33,779 nt of DNA from an uncultured Clostridia bacterium (lineage in GTDB: Bacteria; Bacillota; Clostridia; UBA1212; UBA1255). Below are positions 14,691-23,534 of the stretch, piece after piece (within the stretch, counting starts at the first letter, position 1; every line of letters starts with the position of its first letter). Both the position numbers and the translations under genes were made by a program. The stretch is from the NCBI GenBank assembly GCA_947625435.1, contig CANQOI010000025.1, forward strand, positions 1 through 33,779, read 5' to 3'. The notes under the pieces were generated by a model. That model had not been told where the DNA came from and did not search any database. It saw nothing but the letters and a program-made list of their open reading frames with translations.

Positions 14691-17570
14691 ATGCGATCCG
14701 ATCCGGCGGAAAAACTGAAAGGCATAATTGCCGATATAATATATCAGAACGACGAAACAGGCTTTAAGATATGTGAACTTGAGACCGAAACGGATACGGC
14801 GGTCATTAAAGGCATACTTCCTTTTGTATCTGTCGGAGAGCGTGTACTTCTTGAAGGCACGTGGTCGGTACATGATGTGTACGGCGAGCAATTCAATGTA
14901 ACGGATTTTGTAAAAGAAATACCGCGTAAACCGGATGAAATGGAATTCTTTCTGGCGTCGGGTCTTATAGACGGCGTTGGCAACGCAACTGCACGGCTCA
15001 TAGTAAATGCCTTCGGCGAGGATACGTATGACGTTTTGACTGATCATCCGGAGAAGCTTGAAGCTCTCAAAGGTATCACGCATAACAGAGCTCAGAAGAT
15101 ATCTGCCGCATTCAGGGAACATTTCCTCATGAGCGATATCGTCATGTTCATGGGACGGTTCGGAGCGGGTACAAAGCTCGCAGTCAAGGCATATAAGCTG
15201 TACGGAGAAAATGCAGTCAGGGTCATAAGTGAGGATCCGTATATACTTTCCGAGGATATGCCCGAGATCGGTTTTAAGAACATAGACAAGATAGGGCGCG
15301 CCGTAGGTATACCGTATGATTCCCAAACCAGGATATACGCCGGAATAATCCATTGCCTGAAAATGGGAATGCAATACGGACATGTATACGTACCTGTCGA
15401 TATACTCGCCGATGAATGCGCGGAGCTGCTTCAGGTTGAGAGAAAAAAGATAACGGATTGCATATACGAGCTTGATATACTTTCAAAGATACACATTGAT
15501 ACATCGGAAAATAACGAGCAGGCCGCGTATATAGCGTTTGTGTATGATTGCGAGCAGTACACCGCAAAGAGACTTTCCGAGCTTGCATCGCTAGCGTATA
15601 AAGTCGATGACAGGAATTTTGAGATATGTGCTGAGCAGTTCGCAAAGTTCTCAGGCTGCGAGCTCGACGAAAATCAGAAGAATGCGGTCAGGACAGCCGG
15701 TGAGAACGGCGTTACCGTTATCACGGGAGGCCCGGGGACAGGTAAAACGACTATCATAAGGGCTCTCGTTCATTTTATGTCTTCCTGCGGCAGGAAGTGT
15801 GTACTCGCAGCCCCTACCGGCAGAGCCGCCAAGCGCATGGCGGAAGCGTGCGGTATGACTGCCAAAACCATTCACAGACTTCTGGAATTTTCGGGAGATG
15901 ACTCCGAGGATGCGGAGCCCGCATTTAAAAGGGACGAGGACAATCCTATAGATGCGGATGTCGTCATAATCGATGAGGTTTCAATGGTAGATACATTTCT
16001 CATATATCATCTGCTTAAGGCCATACCTGATAATGTGCAGCTCGTACTTGTGGGCGACAAGGATCAGCTGCCGTCCGTGGGTCCGGGAAATGTACTCAAG
16101 GATATAATATCGTCAGGCATTTTTCCGGTCGTAACTCTCTCCGTTATATACAGACAGAGCACGGGCAGCCTCATAACATTAAATGCTCACAGGATAAACA
16201 GAGGTGAAATGCCGGAGCTCAACAAAAAAGGCGGAGACTTCTTCATAATAAACAGCGCTTATCAGAGCGACAGCGAAAATATCGTCACAGAGCTGTGTAC
16301 GAAAAGGCTCCCCGGAGCGTACGGTATCGATCCCTTAAAAGACATACAGGTACTCATACCTTCAAGGAAAGGGCAGAGCGGCGTGCTGAATATGAACAGT
16401 ATTTTACAGGAGCAGCTTAATCCTCCCGCAAAATACAAAAAAGAGACGGCTCATATGGGCGTTATATTCCGCGAAGGCGACAGGATAATGCAGATAAAAA
16501 ACAATTACGGCATCGAATGGCACAGCAGGAGCAGGATAGAAGAGACCGGTGCAGGCATTTTCAACGGTGAAATGGGCGAGATCACTGAGATAAACGAAAA
16601 AACGCGCGAGCTTACAGTTCTGTACGATGATGAAAGAGAGGCTGTATATCAGTTCTCGGAGCTGGCGCAGCTTGAACATTGCTATGCTATAACCGTACAT
16701 AAGAGCCAGGGAAGCGAATTCCCTTACTGTGTGATATCTCTGATAAACACACCGCCCGTACTCATGACGAGAAATATTCTGTATACTGCCATAACAAGGG
16801 CAAAACAGATGGTGATAATAGTAGGTACGAGAGAACAGATAAAGCGCATGACAGACAATAACAGGCAGCAGCTCCGTTATACGGGACTCAAAAGGAAGCT
16901 TGAAGAATATGCGGATATTCTGTACCCTCCCGTATGTCCTCTCTGCGGTGCGAATTTAAAATACGGAAGCGCCGATGTACTCTGCACAAAGTGCGGGAGC
17001 GACAGTGAAAACTTCCTACAGAAAAAGCCTGACGTTTCGGAGATACTCCCGGGCTGCTCGGATTTTACGTGTGTGTTCAATTACACGGGAAATGTGCGAG
17101 ACGCCGTTTTAAAATATAAATTTCAGGGTGAGATATGGATGGCGAGGCCCTTTGCGGCTCTTCTTGATTCAAGCATAAAGGCAGCGGGTATATATGAAAG
17201 ATGCGACGCACTCACATACGTACCGGTGAGCTCAAAAAGATTACGGGAAAGAGGCTATGACCAGACACTTGAAATTATAAAAATGATGGTAAAAATACAC
17301 GGGAAGAAGCTGAAATGCATTGATGCCATAGTAAAGAAAAAGGATGCCGCCGACAATGCACTTAACCGTAAGAGCAAAAACGAGAGAGTGAGCGAGAGCA
17401 GATACGAATTCGGCGGAATACAGGGCGAAATAAAAAATAAAAGGATATTGCTCATTGACGATATACTCACGACCGGTTCGACATTGAGGGAATGTACGGA
17501 TATTTTACTGCGAAACGGTGCGTCATCTGTCATGTGCGCGGTACTCGCCACAGGAAGAAAGGATATCTGA
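14691..17570 (+). CDS. recD2-comF: Fusion of RecD2 helicase and ComF-type phosphoribosyltransferase
   Basis: This is a single 959-residue frame with two complete parts. Residues 1 to about 745 are a RecD2 SF1B 5'-3' helicase: an OB-like N-terminus, a helix-hairpin-helix region (about 90-145), Walker A GGPGTGKT (346-353), VVIIDEVSMVD, LSVIYRQS and the C-terminal ITVHKSQGSEF. From 749 a ComF protein begins with its zinc ribbon (Cys 749, 752, 765, 768), then YVPVSSKRLRERGYDQ and the PRPP motif IDDILTTGST (922-931). ComF proteins act in DNA uptake; RecD2 works in repair. The two genes are often neighbours in Clostridia. ATG 14691 follows GGGAGG by 13 bases; ATG 14646 has no Shine-Dalgarno and lies in the hairpin. 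Confidence 0.93.
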   Translation: MRSDPAEKLKGIIADIIYQNDETGFKICELETETDTAVIKGILPFVSVGERVLLEGTWSVHDVYGEQFNVTDFVKEIPRKPDEMEFFLASGLIDGVGNATARLIVNAFGEDTYDVLTDHPEKLEALKGITHNRAQKISAAFREHFLMSDIVMFMGRFGAGTKLAVKAYKLYGENAVRVISEDPYILSEDMPEIGFKNIDKIGRAVGIPYDSQTRIYAGIIHCLKMGMQYGHVYVPVDILADECAELLQVERKKITDCIYELDILSKIHIDTSENNEQAAYIAFVYDCEQYTAKRLSELASLAYKVDDRNFEICAEQFAKFSGCELDENQKNAVRTAGENGVTVITGGPGTGKTTIIRALVHFMSSCGRKCVLAAPTGRAAKRMAEACGMTAKTIHRLLEFSGDDSEDAEPAFKRDEDNPIDADVVIIDEVSMVDTFLIYHLLKAIPDNVQLVLVGDKDQLPSVGPGNVLKDIISSGIFPVVTLSVIYRQSTGSLITLNAHRINRGEMPELNKKGGDFFIINSAYQSDSENIVTELCTKRLPGAYGIDPLKDIQVLIPSRKGQSGVLNMNSILQEQLNPPAKYKKETAHMGVIFREGDRIMQIKNNYGIEWHSRSRIEETGAGIFNGEMGEITEINEKTRELTVLYDDEREAVYQFSELAQLEHCYAITVHKSQGSEFPYCVISLINTPPVLMTRNILYTAITRAKQMVIIVGTREQIKRMTDNNRQQLRYTGLKRKLEEYADILYPPVCPLCGANLKYGSADVLCTKCGSDSENFLQKKPDVSEILPGCSDFTCVFNYTGNVRDAVLKYKFQGEIWMARPFAALLDSSIKAAGIYERCDALTYVPVSSKRLRERGYDQTLEIIKMMVKIHGKKLKCIDAIVKKKDAADNALNRKSKNERVSESRYEFGGIQGEIKNKRILLIDDILTTGSTLRECTDILLRNGASSVMCAVLATGRKDI

Positions 17571-19441
17571 TGATAATTTATACGTGTGAAAATATGGGCC
17601 TCAGCTTCGGCGGAGACAGCATACTGGAAAATATAAGCTTAAATATAAACGAACACGACAGGATAGGCATTGTCGGCGATAACGGCGCGGGAAAGACGAC
17701 TTTCATAAAGCTCCTCACGGGAGAATTACAGCCTACGGAGGGAAGGATATTAAGATGTCAGGGAGCCTCCGACAATACGGGATACCTTCCTCAGAATGCG
17801 GGACTTGATTCCGATCTTCCGGTGTACGACGAATTCATTTCCGCATACCGGGAGCTCCTGCAAATGGAAGAAAATATGGAAACTCTCGAGAAAAAGCTTG
17901 TGTCATGCTCGGAAAGCGAGGCAATGTCGATCTCCTCAAAGCTCAGCGCACTTTATGATCAGTACGTCATGAAGGACGGACTCACATACAAGAGCAGGAT
18001 AGAAAGCGTACTTCGCGGATTGGGATTCGGTAAGAGCATGTGGAACATGCCCATATGCGACCTGAGCGGCGGTCAGAAGACAAGGCTGTTCCTCGGAAAG
18101 CTTATTTTAAGGCAGCCCGATATACTCATACTCGACGAGCCCACCAACCATCTCGATGCCGAGTCCGTGGACTGGCTCGAGGATGAGATAAAGGCGTATA
18201 AAGGAACGCTTATCATAATATCGCACGACAGATATTTTCTTAATGCCGTTACAGACAAAACGCTTCTGATAGAAGATCAGAGAGCATATCTCTATAAGGC
18301 GCCGTATGACAAATATGCCGATTTAAGAAAGAAGGATCTGCTCTACCTGGAAAGATGCCGTAAACAACAGCAGAAGCAGATCGCCGTTATACAGGCGTTC
18401 ATAGAGAAACAGCGCATGTGGAACAGAGAAAGAAATATCATAGCCGCAGAGAGCAGACTAAAGCAGCTGGAGAAAATGACTATAATAGAGAACCCGTACA
18501 GTGAGGACAATACTCCTGTCATCAGATTTGAGATCGAAAGACTCGGAGGAAAGGATGTGCTCGAAGTCAAGGATCTGAGCTTCGCTTATACCGGAAGCGA
18601 ACTCTTCAGCGGACTTTCATTCAGCGTCAAAAGGGGAGAAAGAGTCTTTATTCAGGGTCCGAACGGCTGCGGTAAGTCTACGCTCATTAAAATACTCACG
18701 GGAATACTCGAGCCCTGCGGAGGGGAATATAAGATAGGCGCCAATATAAGATACTCATATTACGCACAGGATCTTTCTTCTCTGGGCGGGGACAATACGG
18801 TGTTTGACGAGGTATTCACTCATGCGAACAAGGGACGCGGTGCAGTCGATCTTATTTCAGCCGGTAAAATAAGAAACGCACTGGCGGCTTTCGGTTTCAA
18901 AGGTGACGACGTGTTCAAGAAGGTGAACGATCTGAGCGGCGGCGAAAAATCCCGCGCAGCGCTGCTTAAAATGACATATGACAGATCATCTCTGCTCTTT
19001 TTGGACGAGCCCACGAATCACCTTGATATAAAAACGAGAGAAGTACTTGAAAATGCTCTTTCGGAATTTGAAGGGACGGTGATAGCAGTGTCACATGACA
19101 GATATTTTACGGAGAAGATAGCCACGAAGATCATAAATATGCAGGAATATTGCGCCGCAAATAAAGAAAGAGAAAAAGAAAAGAGCAAAGACAGGGACAA
19201 ACGCCCGGGCGGTGCGAACATAAGAGAAGAACGGGCCAGAGAAAGAAAACGCGAAGCTCTGGCCAGGCAGCTGGAGAGCAAGATAGAGTCCATGTACGAT
19301 GAGATGGATGAAATAGACAAGGTCATATACAGATCACAATATGAAGGCGATTATGAGCTTGTGAATCATTTTTACGATCTTAAAACGGAGCTTGAAAAGA
19401 ATATCGAAAAAGCCATTTCGGAGTATGATTCTTTAAGTTGA
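17570..19441 (+). CDS. ABC-F family ATPase
   Basis: This 623-residue soluble protein has two ATP-binding cassettes and no membrane segment. Cassette 1 has Walker A GDNGAGKT (36-43), signature LSGGQ (165-169) and ILDEPTNHLD. Cassette 2 has GPNGCGKS (363-370), LSGGEKS and FLDEPTNHLD. A charged linker lies between them, and a Lys/Arg/Glu-rich C-terminal coiled coil covers about 525-620. ABC-F proteins bind the ribosomal E site and ease stalled translation; some confer antibiotic resistance, but nothing here marks this one as a resistance factor. The ATG shares a base with the recD2-comF stop. AAAGGA (17558-17563) is six bases upstream. A start at 17492 would sit inside comF and lacks a ribosome binding site. 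Confidence 0.93.
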   Translation: MIIYTCENMGLSFGGDSILENISLNINEHDRIGIVGDNGAGKTTFIKLLTGELQPTEGRILRCQGASDNTGYLPQNAGLDSDLPVYDEFISAYRELLQMEENMETLEKKLVSCSESEAMSISSKLSALYDQYVMKDGLTYKSRIESVLRGLGFGKSMWNMPICDLSGGQKTRLFLGKLILRQPDILILDEPTNHLDAESVDWLEDEIKAYKGTLIIISHDRYFLNAVTDKTLLIEDQRAYLYKAPYDKYADLRKKDLLYLERCRKQQQKQIAVIQAFIEKQRMWNRERNIIAAESRLKQLEKMTIIENPYSEDNTPVIRFEIERLGGKDVLEVKDLSFAYTGSELFSGLSFSVKRGERVFIQGPNGCGKSTLIKILTGILEPCGGEYKIGANIRYSYYAQDLSSLGGDNTVFDEVFTHANKGRGAVDLISAGKIRNALAAFGFKGDDVFKKVNDLSGGEKSRAALLKMTYDRSSLLFLDEPTNHLDIKTREVLENALSEFEGTVIAVSHDRYFTEKIATKIINMQEYCAANKEREKEKSKDRDKRPGGANIREERARERKREALARQLESKIESMYDEMDEIDKVIYRSQYEGDYELVNHFYDLKTELEKNIEKAISEYDSLS

Positions 19442-19501
19442 CATTTTACCTTCTGAGATGATAAACTTCACTCAGTTAAGAGATACGGAGGCGTTAGCTT
19501 T

Positions 19502-20464
19502 TTGGAGAAAAGCGTACATGTTGTATCAAACGCGGATATAGCGAATATATTCGGCAATAATGACACTAATATATCTATAATCGAGGAAGCGTACAACGTA
19601 AAGCTCGGCATTGACAGCGACGATATAAGGATCGTCGGCGACAGCGTAAAGGAACTGGATCTGGCCGCATCCGTAATAGAGAAGCTGGCAGATATTTCCG
19701 CAAAAGGCGAACTCATAACAAGGCAGATGACGGCGTATATCTGCGACATGGCATCTGAAGGCAATGTAGACAGCATTAATGATGACTATGCGGCGGGTGC
19801 GGTGTGCATAAATGCCAAAGGAAAGCCCGTAAGAGCAAAAACAGGCGGACAGGCACAGTATATCGAAGCCATAAAAAGATCGCAGCTCGTTTTCGGTATA
19901 GGGCCCGCCGGAACTGGTAAAACGTATCTTGCGGTGGCTATGGCCGTGAGTGCCCTCAAGAAAAATGAGGTTTCGAGGATAATACTCACGCGTCCGGCAG
20001 TAGAAGCGGGAGAGAAGCTCGGCTTTCTTCCGGGCGATCTGCAAAGTAAGGTGGATCCGTACGTAAGGCCTTTATACGACGCTCTTTATGATATAATGGG
20101 TTTCGACAGCTTTACGCGAAATTTTGAACGCGGTGTCATAGAGATAGCGCCGCTTGCCTACATGCGCGGCCGCACTCTCGACAATTCGTTCATAATACTT
20201 GATGAGGCTCAGAATACGACTCAGGAGCAGCTTAAAATGTTCCTGACAAGGATAGGGCAGGGATCAAAAGCGGTAGTCACCGGCGACATAACTCAGATAG
20301 ATCTGCCTCCCGATAAATCGTCGGGACTCAAAAAGGTCAGAAAAATACTGGCGTCCCTTTCAGAGATAGAATTTATCGATCTGACCGAGAAGGACGTTGT
20401 CAGGTGTGAGCTCGTACAGAAAATAATACGCGCTTACGAAAAATACGAAAGGAATTCGAAATGA
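19502..20464 (+). CDS. phoH: PhoH family ATPase
   Basis: This 320-residue protein resembles the PhoH/YbeZ group, P-loop ATPases linked to RNA metabolism and encoded beside ybeY across bacteria. A KH-like N-terminal region (about 1-110) precedes Walker A GPAGTGKT (134-141). RPAVEAGEKLGFLPGD, YMRGRTLDNSFIILDEAQN (Walker B) and TGDITQIDLP are characteristic of the family. TTG 19502 is the start: CGGAGG (19486-19491) is 10 bases upstream and the next ATG comes some 75 codons later. It overlaps the ybeY-era gene by four bases (ATGA), so the partners are translationally coupled. Confidence 0.94.
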   Translation: MEKSVHVVSNADIANIFGNNDTNISIIEEAYNVKLGIDSDDIRIVGDSVKELDLAASVIEKLADISAKGELITRQMTAYICDMASEGNVDSINDDYAAGAVCINAKGKPVRAKTGGQAQYIEAIKRSQLVFGIGPAGTGKTYLAVAMAVSALKKNEVSRIILTRPAVEAGEKLGFLPGDLQSKVDPYVRPLYDALYDIMGFDSFTRNFERGVIEIAPLAYMRGRTLDNSFIILDEAQNTTQEQLKMFLTRIGQGSKAVVTGDITQIDLPPDKSSGLKKVRKILASLSEIEFIDLTEKDVVRCELVQKIIRAYEKYERNSK

Positions 20465-21900
20465 GTACACCCTTATGCAAATGCGATATCATATTCGAAA
20501 ACAGATGCGCGGGCAGGGAAATGCAGAAGAATTACAGGACTGTCGCACTGCGCACCGCATCGGGAGTATTTGAGAACGAATGCTCCGCCGTTATCAGGAA
20601 CAAATGCGAAGGCGCGCATATCAAAGGATTCGAGGTAAATATAATTTTCACGGATGAGGACAGAATGCGCGATATAAACAGAGAGCAGAGAAATATCGAC
20701 AGCAGCACCGACGTGCTTTCGTTTCCACTTAATGATCTTGAATACGGAAACGGCGTCATAAGTACAACAAATGTAAATGAAGATACGGGCAGACTCATGC
20801 TGGGCGATATACTGGTCTGCGTGCCCGTCATGCTCCGTCAGGCAGATGAATACGGACACGGAGCAGACAGGGAATGTGCTTTTCTCATATGTCACGGCCT
20901 GCTGCATCTTCTCGGATATGACCATATGAATAAAGAGGATGAAGCGCAGATGTCGGAGATATCGGAGACGGTACTGAAGCGCCTCGATTACATACGCACA
21001 AGCAGCGTATTCAGATCAGGCTTTATTACTGTGATAGGCAAGCCCAACGCCGGCAAATCCACGATCATAAACCGCCTTGTAGGCGAGAAGGTGGCTATCA
21101 CTTCTCCCAAACCGCAGACAACGCGCTCCAATTTAAGAGCGGTGATAACTAAAAACGATCATCAGATGATATTTATAGACACACCGGGAATACATACGCC
21201 GAAGAACAGATTAGGTCAGTACATGGTAAATTCCGCCGCATCTACATTCTCGGAGGTGGATATAATAGTCATGGTATGCGACGCTACGGACAGATCGCTT
21301 TCCGATATAGACTCCCGCATAATAGAAAAGCTCAGGAGCGAGAGATCAAAGCCCGTATTTCTTGTCATAAATAAGACAGACGCCGTGAGGAAAGACGTCA
21401 TACTTGAGAAGATCGCACTTTATTCCGGAATGTATGATTTCAAGGACATAATACCTGTTTCGGCTCTCAAAAATGACGGCATAGATATACTTTATGATAT
21501 AATACTCGCATCGCTCAAAGAGGGCCCGCAGTATTTTCCTTCCGGCATAACGGCGGACACTACAATGAGGACGATCGCGTCCGAAATAATACGCGAAAAG
21601 ATACTTCTTAATACGAATGACGAGGTGCCCCACGGCGTGGGCGTCGAAATAATACAGTATAAAGAGCCGAAGAGTGAAGGCGGCATAATCTCGATACAGG
21701 CGAATATCTATTGTGAAAAAGAGACTCACAAAGGTATAATAATAGGAAAAAACGGTGAAAAGCTAAAAAAAATAGGCGCTTCCGCGAGACGGGACATAGA
21801 ACGCCTGGCAGGAGCACAGGTAAACATAAAACTGTGGGTAAAGGTCAAGAATGACTGGCGCAACAGCCCGTCTATGCTTAAAGAGCTGGGTTTTCAATGA
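20461..21900 (+). CDS. ybeY-era: Fusion of rRNA-processing endonuclease YbeY and GTPase Era
   Basis: This 479-residue frame joins two ribosome-maturation proteins. YbeY covers about 1-175: the metal-binding H-x3-H-x5-H is HGLLHLLGYDH (145-155), and SSTDVLSFPL precedes it. Era begins within about ten residues. It has P-loop GKPNAGKST (193-201), the switch segment SPKPQTTR, DTPG (240-243), NKTD (304-307) and a C-terminal KH domain with GIIIGKNGEKLKKIG (from about 436). Each part has near-normal length. YbeY and Era both act in 16S rRNA 3'-end maturation. In most Firmicutes they are separate genes, often with dgkA or cdd between; those are missing here. ATGA overlaps join it to phoH and recO. 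Confidence 0.95.
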   Translation: MSTPLCKCDIIFENRCAGREMQKNYRTVALRTASGVFENECSAVIRNKCEGAHIKGFEVNIIFTDEDRMRDINREQRNIDSSTDVLSFPLNDLEYGNGVISTTNVNEDTGRLMLGDILVCVPVMLRQADEYGHGADRECAFLICHGLLHLLGYDHMNKEDEAQMSEISETVLKRLDYIRTSSVFRSGFITVIGKPNAGKSTIINRLVGEKVAITSPKPQTTRSNLRAVITKNDHQMIFIDTPGIHTPKNRLGQYMVNSAASTFSEVDIIVMVCDATDRSLSDIDSRIIEKLRSERSKPVFLVINKTDAVRKDVILEKIALYSGMYDFKDIIPVSALKNDGIDILYDIILASLKEGPQYFPSGITADTTMRTIASEIIREKILLNTNDEVPHGVGVEIIQYKEPKSEGGIISIQANIYCEKETHKGIIIGKNGEKLKKIGASARRDIERLAGAQVNIKLWVKVKNDWRNSPSMLKELGFQ

Positions 21901-22526
21901 GTGAAGACAGACACATAAAAACAGACGGTATCGTGCTCAGGGAGACCCCTCTCGGCGAAAACGGCAAGCTGCTCGTTTTCTTTACAAGGCAGCACGGCAG
22001 GCTCACAGCCGCCGCTAAAGGCGTTAAAAAAGCGGGAAGCTCAATGGTGCAGATAGCTCAGCTCTTTGCATACAGTGATCTTGAGCTGTACAGGGGTTCC
22101 TCGTCATTATATACGCTCACCGGAGGAACTCTGATAGAGCCATTCTTCGGATTGGGCTCCGATTACGACAGGATACTTGAAGCGTCGAATATGTCATCCC
22201 TTCTTCTGAAGGTGATACAGGAGGAGCTGCCGGATGAGGATACGATGAGGCTTCTTCTCAATGCGCTTTATATGATAAGCAGCGGCAAAAGAAGACCCGA
22301 TCTTACACGCCTGATATTTTCGCTGAGGCTCCTCATGTATCAGGGAATTGCCCCTGATACGGCCGAAATAACCCGCATGTGGGGAAGATCGCTCAGCAAA
22401 GGCACAGAAGGGGCGCTGGAGCATATATTTTACGCCGATATGAAGGATCTGTTCTCGTTCGGCGTATCGGACGATGTGATGTCGGAGCTGGAAGGGATAT
22501 CATCTATGCTCCTGCACGACATATAA
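21897..22526 (+). CDS. recO: DNA repair protein RecO, short form
   Basis: RecO anneals SSB-coated DNA and loads RecA with RecR. The N-terminal OB fold (about 1-80) is clear: DGIVLRETPLGENGKLLVFFT, then HGRLTAAAKGVKK. The helical C-terminal domain is present, but the protein has only 209 residues against a usual 240-260. It contains no cysteine, so the four-Cys zinc site found in many Firmicute RecO proteins is missing. The frame runs cleanly to its stop, so this looks like a reduced form and not a broken gene. It overlaps ybeY-era by four bases, following the common ybeY-era-recO order. Confidence 0.88.
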   Translation: MSEDRHIKTDGIVLRETPLGENGKLLVFFTRQHGRLTAAAKGVKKAGSSMVQIAQLFAYSDLELYRGSSSLYTLTGGTLIEPFFGLGSDYDRILEASNMSSLLLKVIQEELPDEDTMRLLLNALYMISSGKRRPDLTRLIFSLRLLMYQGIAPDTAEITRMWGRSLSKGTEGALEHIFYADMKDLFSFGVSDDVMSELEGISSMLLHDI

Positions 22527-22556
22527 TATAATATAAATACGGAGGTTGAATGCTAT

Positions 22557-23534
22557 ATGCCTACATATACTGAAAAGAAGATATGCGATTTCAAAGCCGG
22601 AGATTATGTATACGGCGTTTTTTACATAAGGGAATCCGAGCTTAAGACCACTACCACAAATAATAAATACATGAATTTTACGTTTGCGGATAAGACAGGC
22701 GAGATCAATGCCAAGCTTTGGGATTGGGATGCGGACAATGCGGGAAGATTTCCGGCGGGAGCTCTCGTAAAGGCACGCGGGAACGTGCTTGACTGGCAGG
22801 GGCAGCCGCAGTTTAAGATAGACGCCATTTCAAAAGTGATAGAAGCCGACAATATAAAGATATCGGATTATATTCCTTCAGCGCCTTATTCCGGCGAGGC
22901 CATGTACAATTTTCTATTTACTGTCATTAACGAAAAAATGCAGGATGAGGATCTTAAAAAGATATCGTCATATATACTTGAGCAGAACAGAGATTTACTG
23001 CTCACGGCGCCTGCCGCCAAGAAAAACCATCATGCCGTAAGGTCGGGATTGTTATACCATACTTCTACCATGCTGAGAGCCGCCGTGACGCTTTCGTCGA
23101 TCTATACATTCCTGAACAGGGATCTGCTCTATACAGGCGTGATACTTCACGATATAGGCAAGCTGTTCGAAATGAAGCAGACAGATATAGGACTTGTGTC
23201 CGAATATACAACGGAGGGCACGCTGCTCGGCCACATAATACAGGGTATAAACTATATAGACCGTGTCGGTACCGAAATAGGCACGGACGGAGAAAAGCTC
23301 ATGCTCATAAAACACATGATACTCTCGCACCATTATATTCCGGAACACGGCAGCCCCAAGCCTCCTGCTTTCCCGGAAGCCGAGATGCTGCATTACCTCG
23401 ACATACTGGACGCCAGGATGTACGATATGCAGTCAGCTGAGGCCGCTACCGAAACAGGCGCCTTCAGTGAAAGAATATGGTCTCTTGAAAACAGATCCGT
23501 ATACAAGAGCCCCGCGATATACGATAATGCTTAG
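22557..23534 (+). CDS. YhaM-like HD-domain 3'-5' exoribonuclease
   Basis: This 325-residue protein has an N-terminal OB fold (about 1-100, with MNFTFADKTGEINAKLWD) and an HD phosphohydrolase domain. His 168 in LLYHTSTM, His-Asp 198-199 in ILHDIGK, and a later LSHHYIPEHGSPKPP supply the metal ligands. This domain pair is that of YhaM, a 3'-5' exonuclease of Bacillota acting on RNA and single-stranded DNA. GGAGG (22541-22545) is 11 bases from the ATG. AT-rich DNA just upstream has overlapping TATAAT boxes but no -35. The end overlaps addB by eight bases. The family call is good; substrate preference is inferred. Confidence 0.88.
   Translation: MPTYTEKKICDFKAGDYVYGVFYIRESELKTTTTNNKYMNFTFADKTGEINAKLWDWDADNAGRFPAGALVKARGNVLDWQGQPQFKIDAISKVIEADNIKISDYIPSAPYSGEAMYNFLFTVINEKMQDEDLKKISSYILEQNRDLLLTAPAAKKNHHAVRSGLLYHTSTMLRAAVTLSSIYTFLNRDLLYTGVILHDIGKLFEMKQTDIGLVSEYTTEGTLLGHIIQGINYIDRVGTEIGTDGEKLMLIKHMILSHHYIPEHGSPKPPAFPEAEMLHYLDILDARMYDMQSAEAATETGAFSERIWSLENRSVYKSPAIYDNA

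Noticed and set aside
17492-17569. N-terminal extension of the ABC-F protein
   Set aside because: The extra residues overlap the end of comF in another frame; ATG 17570 has a well-placed ribosome binding site.
19453-19475. CTGAG/CTCAG hairpin between the ABC-F gene and phoH as a terminator
   Set aside because: Only five pairs with a 13-base loop and no T-run.
22522-22538. Overlapping TATAAT boxes before the YhaM-like gene as a promoter
   Set aside because: No acceptable -35 box occurs at 16-18 bases for any of them; the tract may only be AT-rich spacer.
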